A DNA stretch of 53,734 nucleotides. Origin: Stenomitos rutilans HA7619-LM2. GTDB lineage: Bacteria; Cyanobacteriota; Cyanobacteriia; Leptolyngbyales; Leptolyngbyaceae. Below the pieces are notes generated by a model. It worked only from the letters and a program-made list of their open reading frames with translations. It did no database searches and had not been told where the DNA came from. Every line of letters begins with the position of its first letter. Position 1 is the first letter of the stretch. Position numbers and translations under genes: made by a program. Positions 16,139 through 23,486 of this stretch are shown here, piece by piece. Location of the stretch: assembly GCA_019358945.1 (NCBI GenBank), contig JAHHIE010000045.1:1-53734 (forward strand). Reading direction: 5' to 3'.

Positions 16139-17677
16139 CTAGACTGGAAATTGCTGTAGACGCTGTTCCAAAGCCTTTTGCGCCTGTTCTCGATCGTCAA
16201 AATGAATCTTTTCAGTCCCTAGAATCTGATAATCTTCGTGGCCTTTTCCCGCGATCAAGATGCCATCACCCGGTTGAGCTTCTAGAATTGCCAGACGAAT
16301 GGCCTCAGCCCGATCGCCAATCACCGTAGGTTCGACGGCTTCAGGAATGCCAGCCGCCACATCCTGCAAAATGCGCTGTGGGTTTTCAGTACGTGGATTG
16401 TCGGACGTGACAATCACTCGATCGGCCAGATCGGCAGCAATGCGACCCATCTGGGGACGTTTGCCTCGATCGCGATCGCCTCCACACCCAAACACACAGA
16501 CCATCTTGCCTTGAATGAACGGTCGTGCAGCTCGCAACAAATTCTCCAGACTGTCGGGCGTGTGAGCATAGTCCACAATCACGCTGATATCCTGATTGGG
16601 CGATACCTGCACCTGTTCCATCCGTCCTGGTACGCCACCAAACTGCGGCAACGCTGCCACAACATCACCTAGCTCTAGCCCAATATGCAACACCGCACCA
16701 ACGGCTGCCAGCAGATTAGCGAGATTAAATTGACCGACGAGGGGCGATCGAAAAGCAGCTTCACCACGAGGGGTATGCAGAACGCCAGTCACTCCATCTG
16801 CACCGTACTGCAAAGCACTGGTGTACAAGTCTGCCGTTGCATCTTCGGTGCTATAGCTCCAGGTGCGAGTTTGCTCAAGGTGCTGAATTAACTGTTGTCC
16901 ATACGGATCATCCAGGTTAACGATCGCACGCCCTTTGAGATAACCAGGACTAAACAGCAGCGCTTTAGCCGCAAAATAATCATCCATATCACGATGAAAA
17001 TCCAGATGATCTTGCGTCAGGTTAGTGAAGACTGCAACCTCAAAGCTACAACCCAGCACTCGTCCCTGTGCTAAAGCGTGGGAACTCACTTCCATCACAC
17101 CAAACTCACTTCCTGCGGCCAGAGCCTCTGCCAACTGTCGCTGTAACTCCACCGCAAACGGAGTCGTGTGCAAAGCAGTTTGCTGATAGCCCTGCCATCG
17201 CGTGTAAAGCGTGCCCAAAAGCGCCGTAGACTTGTGCGCCTGCTGCAACAGAAACTCAATCAGATGCGTCGTTGTCGTCTTGCCATTAGTACCCGTCACG
17301 CCCACCAGCTTCAACTGCTGCGCTGGGTTGTCGTAGAATGCCGCTGCCAGTTGAGCCGACACCTGCACCATATCGTTAGCGGGAATGATGCAGAGAGTTA
17401 GGAGTCGGGAGTCGGAAGTCGGGAGTGGAGCGCGTTGTTCACTCGCTGCCTTTTGTGCCGCTTGAGGAGACACAATGGCCGCGATCGCTCCTGCCGCGAT
17501 CGCCCCTGTCCCAAAATCACCCCCATCAACGCGCGTTCCCGGTAGCCCAATAAACAAATCTCCTGGCTGACAGGTATGAGAATTTGTCGCCAACCCCTTT
17601 ACCTCAGCCTCCAGCGCAGGATGGTCAGGCAATGGTGCCATACCCGGAACGATCGCCAGCAACTCTCGTAACTTCAT
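16139..17677 (-). CDS. murE: UDP-MurNAc-tripeptide synthetase
   Basis: MurE is the cytoplasmic Mur ligase that adds the third residue to the peptidoglycan stem peptide. The 512-residue product has the three Mur domains. The ATP loop GVTGTNGKTTTTH places Lys at 133, NLTQDHLDFH lies in the central domain, and DNPRTENP is the motif of meso-diaminopimelate-adding enzymes. GKGHEDYQ lies near the C-terminus. At residues about 83-95 the sequence APLPTSDSRLLTL is encoded by GGAGTCG heptamer repeats, an in-frame copy of an intergenic repeat inside the N-terminal domain. An IS630 remnant abuts the 3' end. Confidence 0.95.
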   Translation of the reverse strand: MKLRELLAIVPGMAPLPDHPALEAEVKGLATNSHTCQPGDLFIGLPGTRVDGGDFGTGAIAAGAIAAIVSPQAAQKAASEQRAPLPTSDSRLLTLCIIPANDMVQVSAQLAAAFYDNPAQQLKLVGVTGTNGKTTTTHLIEFLLQQAHKSTALLGTLYTRWQGYQQTALHTTPFAVELQRQLAEALAAGSEFGVMEVSSHALAQGRVLGCSFEVAVFTNLTQDHLDFHRDMDDYFAAKALLFSPGYLKGRAIVNLDDPYGQQLIQHLEQTRTWSYSTEDATADLYTSALQYGADGVTGVLHTPRGEAAFRSPLVGQFNLANLLAAVGAVLHIGLELGDVVAALPQFGGVPGRMEQVQVSPNQDISVIVDYAHTPDSLENLLRAARPFIQGKMVCVFGCGGDRDRGKRPQMGRIAADLADRVIVTSDNPRTENPQRILQDVAAGIPEAVEPTVIGDRAEAIRLAILEAQPGDGILIAGKGHEDYQILGTEKIHFDDREQAQKALEQRLQQFPV

Positions 17678-17787
17678 GTCAGCGCTCCCTTTCTATGGAA
17701 TGAACGATGCACGACCACCAAAGTCTAGATTTTAGAGCGTCGGCAGCGCTTTGCGACGAGAAGCGAAAACCTCACGCCATCTAACCA

Positions 17788-17853
17788 AAACCTCGGAGTT
17801 TTGCCCTCCGTGTCGATGGTCCATCTTATTACCAGTACAAAACTCCGAGGTTT
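17788..17853. repeat. Paired palindrome, pair B
   Basis: AAACCTCGGAGTTTT (17788-17802) and AAAACTCCGAGGTTT (17839-17853) are exact reverse complements of each other. Both differ from the AAACCTCSGAGGTTT consensus at the matching position, so the departure is shared by the two copies. The spacer is 36 bp. The 21-bp array begins 15 bases later. Confidence 0.85.
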
Positions 17854-17867
17854 GTGTCAGCCTCATT

Positions 17868-18056
17868 GAAAGACTCCTCAGCTATCCCAGAGACTCTTGC
17901 ACGAGTAGTAAAGACTCTTCGGACACTCCCAAAGCCTCTCGCGTGAGTATCGAAGACTTGTGAGTAAGTATCAAACACTCAACAACGAGTAGTAAAAACT
18001 CTCCAGACTATCCCAAAGACTCTCCAGCCACCCTCAAAAACGTTTTGAGACAGTTC
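17868..18056. repeat. Degenerate 21-bp tandem array, array B
   Basis: Nine units of exactly 21 bp run without gaps. Typical units are AAAGACTCTTCGGACACTCC(C) and AAAAACTCTCCAGACTATCC(C), with consensus AAAGACTCTCNNNNGAGTATC. Stops occur in the frames seen, so it is unlikely to be coding. It lies between murE and the glutaredoxin-like gene, directly after pair B. Confidence 0.8.
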
Positions 18057-18177
18057 AGAACGCCTTCAACGTGCCTCCAACTTTATCCTTTTCCTTCTCC
18101 TACCCTCTACCTTCTGCCCTCTGCCCTCTGCCTTCTGCCTTCTGCTCTCTTTTCCCGCCTTCTTCTCTCCCTTCTCC

Positions 18178-18564
18178 CTACAAATACCGCCGCAACATCT
18201 GCTCCAACTGCTGCACCGTTGCACGCGGTGATGGACGAGGAAGAGGGATGAGGGATGAAGTTTTGAGTTCTAAGCTTTGAAATGCTCCCCCTGCCTCTGC
18301 TTCCCCTGCTTCCCCTGCTTCCTCTGCTCTCTCTGCTGCCTTCCCCGCTTCTTGACTCCTGACTCCTGACTCCTGACTCCTCTTCTCCTTCACCAATACC
18401 AGCACCGGAACCTCATACTGATACACCTGGAACCAATCATCACGAGTGGTAATGTCCCGCACGTCCAGAACTAAATCGAAGCTCTTGATCTGCGTGAGCT
18501 TTTCTTGCAGTCCTTCACACAAATGACAGCCCGGCTTGCTGTAAAGAATTAGATGAAGGCTCAA
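18178..18564 (-). CDS. Glutaredoxin-like protein with an expanded repeat insert
   Basis: The 128-residue product begins LILYSKPGCHLCEGLQEKL, with the redox pair C13-H-L-C16 of the glutaredoxin-like DUF836 family. Such proteins are normally about 80-90 residues. Here residues about 61-107 (KRSQESGVRSQEAGKAAERAEEAGEAGE...) are low complexity and are encoded by CTGACTCC and CCCTGCTTC heptamer repeats of the kind found between genes. The C-terminus SPRATVQQLEQMLRRYL returns to family-like sequence. The insert is in frame and adds about 45 residues before the final helix. Function is probably thiol redox; effect of the insert is unknown. Confidence 0.75.
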   Translation of the reverse strand: MSLHLILYSKPGCHLCEGLQEKLTQIKSFDLVLDVRDITTRDDWFQVYQYEVPVLVLVKEKRSQESGVRSQEAGKAAERAEEAGEAGEAEAGGAFQSLELKTSSLIPLPRPSPRATVQQLEQMLRRYL

Positions 18565-18714
18565 GCTTTACTCCTTGCTGCTTAACGCTCGATCGATACC
18601 GTTTTGACACAGCGACGATGCCAAAAGAGATCGATTCCTAGCGATCGTGCTGACACAACGTTACCCTAGTTCGCTATCGTAGAGAATGCAGAAGACTTGA
18701 GGTAACTCGTCGCG

Positions 18715-19446
18715 ATGACCCAATCTACGAAGCCGCTTATTCAACCTACCAGCCTCGACCTGAAAAAACTCAACCAGCGTTTTGAGAACGCTCATCCTAG
18801 AGATATCCTTGCCTGGAGTGTCGAGAACATCCCTACAGGGTTGGTGCAAACCAGCGCGTTTAACGTCGATGACATCCTGATTACCGATCTGTTTTACCGA
18901 GAACTCAAGCCAGCTACACCCGTACCCGTGCTGTTTTTAGACACGCTCTTTCACTTCCCCCAGACACTAGAGCTAGTTGCCAAAGCCAAAGCCTTATACA
19001 ACCTTGACTTAAAGATCTACAAAACGAACGAAGCGAATAGCCGCGAAGCCTTTGCTGCCAAATACGGCGAAGCCTTGTGGGATGCTGATATCGCCAAGTT
19101 TCATCAAGTCACCAAAATTGAGCCACTTCAGCGAGGGTTGGCAGAGCTAGGTGCGATCGCCTGGATTACCGGACGTCGCCGCGATCAGGCAAATACTCGT
19201 GCCGATATGCCGATCTTTGAAATCGATACGCAAGAGCGGCTGAAGATTAACCCGATCGCCAACTGGACGCGCAAAGAAACCTGGGCCTACGTGTTTGAAC
19301 ACGATGTCATTTACAATCCACTCCACGACCAAGGCTACCCCAGCATCGGCGACGAACCCATCACCACAGCTATTGCTGAAGGTGAAGACGAACGCGCTGG
19401 ACGCTGGCGGGGGATGGGCAAGACAGAGTGCGGCATCCATATTTAG
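18715..19446 (+). CDS. cysH: Phosphoadenylyl-sulfate reductase
   Basis: CysH reduces PAPS to sulfite with thioredoxin or glutaredoxin as donor, in assimilatory sulfate reduction. The 243-residue protein has the PP-loop type fold: SAFNVDDILITDLF with VLFLDTLFHFPQT, then WITGRRRDQANTRADM, and the C-terminal active Cys in ECGIHI. The paired Cys motifs of iron-sulfur APS reductases are absent, so PAPS is the likely substrate. A glutaredoxin-like gene lies head to head, 150 bp away, which may be functionally relevant but is not proof. Repeats follow the stop codon. Confidence 0.95.
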   Translation: MTQSTKPLIQPTSLDLKKLNQRFENAHPRDILAWSVENIPTGLVQTSAFNVDDILITDLFYRELKPATPVPVLFLDTLFHFPQTLELVAKAKALYNLDLKIYKTNEANSREAFAAKYGEALWDADIAKFHQVTKIEPLQRGLAELGAIAWITGRRRDQANTRADMPIFEIDTQERLKINPIANWTRKETWAYVFEHDVIYNPLHDQGYPSIGDEPITTAIAEGEDERAGRWRGMGKTECGIHI

Positions 19447-19600
19447 GGAATCGGGAGTGGGGAGTGGGGAGTAGGGTAGAAAGGCTGAAGGCTGAAGGCT
19501 AAAAGAGACGAGAGAGAGTAGAGGGGAGAGGGGTCAGACTCAAACCTTAGAACTTGAAGCTAAACGCTAAAACACCTCACTCCTCTCTTGAAACTCAAAA
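19443..19600. repeat. GGGAGTGGGGAGT / AAAGGCTGAAGGCT tandem repeats
   Basis: Short tandem words GGAGTGG and GCTGAAG fill the gap between cysH and the SDR gene. Similar repeats occur within coding sequence in murE, valS and the glutaredoxin-like gene. Confidence 0.65.
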
Positions 19601-19657
19601 CTCGAAACTTTCCTTGCTGTCATTGGTTCCACTTCCTCCTTACTCCTCACCCTATTT

Positions 19658-20473
19658 ATGACCAAAACCATTCTGATCACAGGTGCTTCCACAGGCATTG
19701 GGTATGAAACCGCACGCTTGTTTCAGCAACGAGGCTGGAATGTGGTGGCAACCATGCGTTCACCGGAGAAGGCTGAAGCCTTGGCAGCACTGGAAAACGT
19801 CTGCTGTTTACGAGTGGATGTGACTGATCCAGAATCGATTTCGCAGGCGATCAGGCAGACCTTAGAACGCTTTCAGTCGATCGATATTTTGCTCAACAAT
19901 GCAGGTTATGGTTTGGTCGGTGCGTTTGAAGCGTGTAGCCTGGAGCAAATTGAACGTCAGTTTGCGACGAATGTGTTTGGCTTGATGGCGATGACACGAG
20001 CACTCTTGCCGCACTTTCGCGAACAGCGATCGGGCATCATTATGAATGTGTCATCCATTGGTGGACAGATGGGGTTCCCGCTTTACAGCCTTTATCATGC
20101 TACCAAATGGGCAGTGGAAGGCTTTTCCGAATCGCTGCAATACGAACTGGAAGCATTCAATATCCGCGTCAAAATCATTGAGCCGGGACCCATTAAGACC
20201 GATTTTTACGAGCGATCAGCAGAGCTTGCCAGTAAACCAGGGCTGACTGCCTATGATGCGTTCGTTGCAAAAGTGATGACAGCCACGAGAAAGGCAGACG
20301 CTACCGGATCGCCACCAGCGGTTACGGCACAGGTAATTTATCGAGCGGCGACAGATGGTTCACGGCGGCTCCGTTACCCAGCAGGGGGAAACGCGGGAGC
20401 CTTGATTTTCCTGCGCAAGCTGTTACCCGATCGCCTGTTCAGTGGCATCATCCGAGGGGCAATGATGCGCTAA
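19658..20473 (+). CDS. Short-chain dehydrogenase/reductase
   Basis: A 271-residue classical SDR. The cofactor motif TGASTGIG is at residues 8-15, the structural NNAG near 84-87, the catalytic Ser in MNVSSIGGQMG, and the active-site Y146-H-A-T-K150 pair is in place. The C-terminus has KIIEPGPIKTDF, common to SDRs. The N-terminal ATMRSPEKAEAL suggests NADP preference (Arg after the second strand), an inference only. Substrate is not determinable; broad SDRs of this type are often annotated as oxidoreductases. It is followed by pair C repeats. Confidence 0.92.
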   Translation: MTKTILITGASTGIGYETARLFQQRGWNVVATMRSPEKAEALAALENVCCLRVDVTDPESISQAIRQTLERFQSIDILLNNAGYGLVGAFEACSLEQIERQFATNVFGLMAMTRALLPHFREQRSGIIMNVSSIGGQMGFPLYSLYHATKWAVEGFSESLQYELEAFNIRVKIIEPGPIKTDFYERSAELASKPGLTAYDAFVAKVMTATRKADATGSPPAVTAQVIYRAATDGSRRLRYPAGGNAGALIFLRKLLPDRLFSGIIRGAMMR

Positions 20474-20479
20474 TTACGC

Positions 20480-20545
20480 AAACCTCAGAGGTTTTGCCAA
20501 GAATCAAGCATCGTAAGAAGCTGATCGCTTAAACCTCCGAGGTTT
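20480..20545. repeat. Paired palindrome, pair C
   Basis: AAACCTCAGAGGTTT (20480-20494, centre base changed) and AAACCTCCGAGGTTT (20531-20545) are separated by 36 bp. No 21-bp array follows; sbcD begins about 100 bp later. Confidence 0.8.
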
Positions 20546-20647
20546 TGGTCAAAAGTTGTAAGTTCTGGCTCTTGATAATTTTGTACTATCTAGAACAGTG
20601 GCTCTACACTGGATAGCAACAACTGTCAGCTATTTCGAGCCAAGCGT

Positions 20648-21955
20648 GTGATCAAACTTCTCCATCTGTCAGATATCCACATGGGCAGCGGGTTTTCGCA
20701 CGGGCGAGTCAACCCTGAAACCGGACTCAATTCCCGTTTAGAGGATTTTGTTGGCACGTTGGGACGCTGCATCGATCGCGCCCTTGCCGAACCCGTCGAT
20801 CTCGTTTTGTTTGGTGGCGATGCCTTCCCTGACGCGACTCCACCACCCTTTGTGCAACAAGCCTTTGCCAGCCAGTTTCACCGATTGGTCGCCGCGCAAA
20901 TTCCGGCAGTGCTGTTGGTGGGAAACCATGACCAGCACGCCCAGGGGCAAGGTGGCGCAAGTCTGTCTATTTACCGGACGCTGGATGTACCTGGCTTTGT
21001 GGTGGGCGATCGGTTGGAAACCCACCGTATTCAAATACAGAATGGTCTGGTGCAGGTAATTACGCTGCCCTGGCTAACACGATCAACCCTACTCACGCGT
21101 CCCGATGCGGAAGGGCTGTCGCTGGGTGAAGTCGGTCAATTATTGATTGATCGCCTCCGCGTTGCCCTGGAAGGCGAGATTCGTCGCCTCGATCCAGACA
21201 TTCCCACCGTGCTACTGGCACACCTCATGGCAGACAATGCCCGCTTTGGAGCCGAGCGCTTTCTGGCAGTGGGCAAAGGTTTTACCGTCCCATTAGGATT
21301 GCTCTCGCGAGACTGTTTCGATTACGTGGCATTGGGGCACGTCCACCGCCATCAGGTACTCTGCGAAAGCCCGCCGATCGTCTACCCTGGCAGCATTGAG
21401 CGCGTCGATTTCAGCGAAGAAAAGGAAGACAAAGGCTTTGTACTGGTCACGCTGGCAAAAGGACAGACCACCTTTGAGTTTTGCCCGTTGCCCGTCCGAG
21501 CCTTTCGCACGATCGAAATAAACCTCTCTGAAGCGGACGATCCTCAGAGCAAGCTACTCCAAGCGCTCAAACCAGAGGTGATTCAGGATGCGGTAGTGCG
21601 TCTGGTATATCACCTGCGATCGGAGCAGCTTGAACAGATTGATACCAATGCCATCCATCAGGCACTGAACAACGCCCACACCTACACCATTCATCCTGAA
21701 ATCGTTAGCCAGTTTTCTCGCGCACGTCTGCCCGAACTGGGTAGCGGCACCACCATTGCACCTCTTGATGCCCTCAAAGCCTATCTCGCTAACCGGGAAG
21801 ACTTGCAGGAGCTTGAAGACGATATGCTTGCTGTCGCTGAGAGCCTACTGGCAGAAGAAGAACATGCCTGGTTTCAAGCCGCGATCGCGGCTGAAGAAGA
21901 AACTGCACTCAACGCTCAAGCGGAACCCCAAGAGACCCAATTACGGTTGCTCTAA
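20648..21955 (+). CDS. sbcD: DNA repair exonuclease SbcD-like metallophosphoesterase
   Basis: The 435-residue protein has the Mre11/SbcD nuclease motifs: LSDIHMG near residue 7 (metal ligands D, H), FGGDAFPDA near 57, GNHDQH near 94, LLAHLM and GHVHRHQ in the phosphoesterase core. SbcD acts with the SbcC ATPase to process DNA hairpins and blocked ends. The family's capping domain and an acidic C-terminus (LQELEDDMLAVAESLL) follow. The start is GTG at 20648. sbcC is not adjacent, so pairing is inferred. In a genome rich in palindromes and inverted repeats a hairpin nuclease would be fitting, but this is speculation. Confidence 0.9.
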   Translation: MIKLLHLSDIHMGSGFSHGRVNPETGLNSRLEDFVGTLGRCIDRALAEPVDLVLFGGDAFPDATPPPFVQQAFASQFHRLVAAQIPAVLLVGNHDQHAQGQGGASLSIYRTLDVPGFVVGDRLETHRIQIQNGLVQVITLPWLTRSTLLTRPDAEGLSLGEVGQLLIDRLRVALEGEIRRLDPDIPTVLLAHLMADNARFGAERFLAVGKGFTVPLGLLSRDCFDYVALGHVHRHQVLCESPPIVYPGSIERVDFSEEKEDKGFVLVTLAKGQTTFEFCPLPVRAFRTIEINLSEADDPQSKLLQALKPEVIQDAVVRLVYHLRSEQLEQIDTNAIHQALNNAHTYTIHPEIVSQFSRARLPELGSGTTIAPLDALKAYLANREDLQELEDDMLAVAESLLAEEEHAWFQAAIAAEEETALNAQAEPQETQLRLL

Positions 21956-21974
21956 CATTAAAAAAACGATTCCA

Positions 21975-22214
21975 CTATGTCGGAATTGCTCCAGGAGTGG
22001 CGAGATTCAACAATTTTCCCTGCGTTGATTCTAAAATTACGTCGTGGATAAAGGCGCTGGCGTGGAGAATTTCAATACCAATCAGTTCCCCTGCATCATT
22101 AAGTTCAGCCGTAATAGTTGGGCTAATCTCGACGCTGTTTGCTTCCGGTTCATCCAAAAGCGTGACGTACAGCACATCTTCCGCCTCAAAGTAATTCATT
22201 TTGGCATTAGTCAT
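21975..22214 (-). CDS. DUF2283 domain protein
   Basis: A 79-residue protein with the DUF2283 pattern: MNYFEAEDVLYVTLLDEPEANSVEISPTI followed by LNDAGELIGIEILHAS. These small proteins often lie near toxin-antitoxin or mobile loci; their function is unknown. The start may be at residue 6 (MNYF, position 22199). A MITE lies immediately upstream and may supply or interrupt the promoter. The vapBC pair lies on the far side of the MITE. Confidence 0.8.
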   Translation of the reverse strand: MTNAKMNYFEAEDVLYVTLLDEPEANSVEISPTITAELNDAGELIGIEILHASAFIHDVILESTQGKLLNLATPGAIPT

Positions 22215-22220
22215 TGAGTG

Positions 22221-22316
22221 TATATAGCGATCCTATTTGGATTGTGAGAAAGGATTCCAGTGGAATCCTTTCTCACAAAGCCTCTCAATCTCACAAATGA
22301 TTTAGGACTGCTATAT
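22221..22316. mobile_element. MITE, 96 bp, IS630-related
   Basis: TATATAGCGATCCTA at the left and TAGGACTGCTATAT at the right are imperfect terminal inverted repeats. The centre is a nearly perfect hairpin: TTGTGAGAAAGGATTCCA pairs with its reverse complement around one base. The ends resemble the boundary ATATAGCG of the IS630 remnant at 15778, consistent with mobilisation by that family. It is non-coding. Confidence 0.75.
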
Positions 22317-22456
22317 CTCCCACTTTTCAGGCGAAAGCGAATTTGCTGACGGGTTGTGACATGAATAATGCTGTCTTCAGATGCTTCGTAAGGGATAACA
22401 ACTAAACTGTCATTGTGCTTGCAACGGCTTTAAGGCGATCGAAGATTTTTCTAGCT

Positions 22457-22861
22457 TTAAATTGACAATAAAACAATTGGAATGCAGGTCTGGAAATTTT
22501 GCAAATCGTGGTCGGTGGTAAGAATACTGAAACTGCGACGATGAGCAACTGCACAAATCAGAAAATCAGTATTTGAGCCTTGAATACCTCTGCTTCGACA
22601 GGTATTAAAAAAATCTGCGGCAAGTTCATAATCATCGCTAGATAGCGTTAAATCTGGAAAGGATCTCAAGTAGCTTCGCAAGCGAGTGAACTGTTCAGAA
22701 CTACGAATGCCTGAGAGAATCTCTTGGCGAATCGCGCCTAACAACGCAACTTGGTCATTCACGATCAGATCTCGCAAGGTCGTGACGATCGGAGAGGATG
22801 CAGGCGGTGTTTGCCGACGCAACGCGAGTGACCAAACGGATGTATCAACAATGACGCTCAT
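22457..22861 (-). CDS. vapC: VapC-type PIN ribonuclease toxin
   Basis: A 134-residue PIN domain toxin of a type II toxin-antitoxin pair. The catalytic acidic residues expected for VapC are visible: D6 in VDTSVWS, E48 region (RQEILSGI), the D of SNTDFLICAVA, and the C-terminal LTTDHDLQNF. VapC enzymes cleave RNA, often initiator tRNA. The start overlaps the antitoxin stop by 4 bp (ATGA), indicating translational coupling. The module is complete. Confidence 0.92.
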   Translation of the reverse strand: MSVIVDTSVWSLALRRQTPPASSPIVTTLRDLIVNDQVALLGAIRQEILSGIRSSEQFTRLRSYLRSFPDLTLSSDDYELAADFFNTCRSRGIQGSNTDFLICAVAHRRSFSILTTDHDLQNFQTCIPIVLLSI

Positions 22862-23055
22862 GCCTGCTGTCGTTGCTGCTTGTAATCGTAGTCTTCGTAA
22901 TCAACAGTACCAAAAAGGTCTAGCAGTTTGAGCCGCTTACGGCGTTGAACGTACTCGCGCAAAGCCGTCTCAACTAAAGTATCGACGGTTGCCTGGTCAT
23001 CGAGTGCTAGTGCTTCTTGTAGCAAAGATTCGTTGATATTGAGCTGAGTCACCAT
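22858..23055 (-). CDS. vapB: VapB-family antitoxin
   Basis: Antitoxin of the vapBC module. MVTQLNINESLLQEALAL followed by TVDTLVETALREYVQRRKRLKLLDLFG is the pattern of the VapB/DUF2191 group: an N-terminal DNA-binding part and a C-terminal arm that blocks the PIN active site (VDYEDYDYKQQ). An in-frame start at 23115 would add 20 residues (MGERRKHITIEL...), but the family normally starts at the position chosen. It probably autoregulates the operon. The stop overlaps vapC. Confidence 0.88.
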   Translation of the reverse strand: MVTQLNINESLLQEALALDDQATVDTLVETALREYVQRRKRLKLLDLFGTVDYEDYDYKQQRQQA

Positions 23056-23190
23056 AACTGATTCTAAAGAGCGCTTGCTTAGTTCAATAGTAATGTGCTT
23101 TCTCCGTTCACCCAAAAGTGCTGACTGATTGAGCAGAATTGCTGCGATCGCCTACTTTTGCCCTTTTGCATCCCATGCCATACGCCCTCT

Positions 23191-23297
23191 TCACTCCGCT
23201 CTCAACTGCTTCAACTCCGCCTCCGCCCGTTGCTTGAGCGTCGGATCACCCAATCCCTTGAGCGCGGCTTTCAGATCATCAATCGCCTTCTGCTTCA
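23191..23297 (-). pseudogene. Fragment of a TPR-type protein C-terminus
   Basis: The minus-strand reading from an ATG at 23297 gives MKQKAIDDLKAALKGLGDPT and then LKQRAEAELKQLRAE before a stop. This is the usual last repeat and tail of a TPR protein. The upstream part is missing: a MITE-like element (23302-23423) abuts it. I read it as a relic of a gene broken by that insertion, but a short real gene cannot be excluded. Confidence 0.45.
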
Positions 23298-23301
23298 TGA
23301 G

Positions 23302-23423
23302 GTAAGTAGGAAAGCACAATTATTTGTAGGATGGGTTACGCTACCGCTAACCCATGCGTAGGTTGGGTTTTATGCTTCAACCCAACCTACGCCCATCTTA
23401 TATTTAATTTCACCACCTACTTA
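23302..23423. mobile_element. MITE-like element, 122 bp
   Basis: TAAGTAGGAAAGCACAATT at the left matches the reverse complement of the right end, TAAGTAGGTGGTGAAATT, with gaps. Inside, GCGTAGGTTGGGTT (23356-23369) and its complement (23379-23392) form a perfect 14-bp stem. It separates the TPR fragment from the pentapeptide gene. Confidence 0.6.
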
Positions 23424-23486
23424 ATAAGACCAGAAGCAGCTTTGAGCGGTCAGTTGATTCGCGTCAACCGTCCTGCTTGATATCAG

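Noticed and set aside
17868-18056. CRISPR array
   Set aside because: The 21-bp units are contiguous with no unique spacers, so they are tandem repeats; the same applies to 25594-25824 and 40287-40496.
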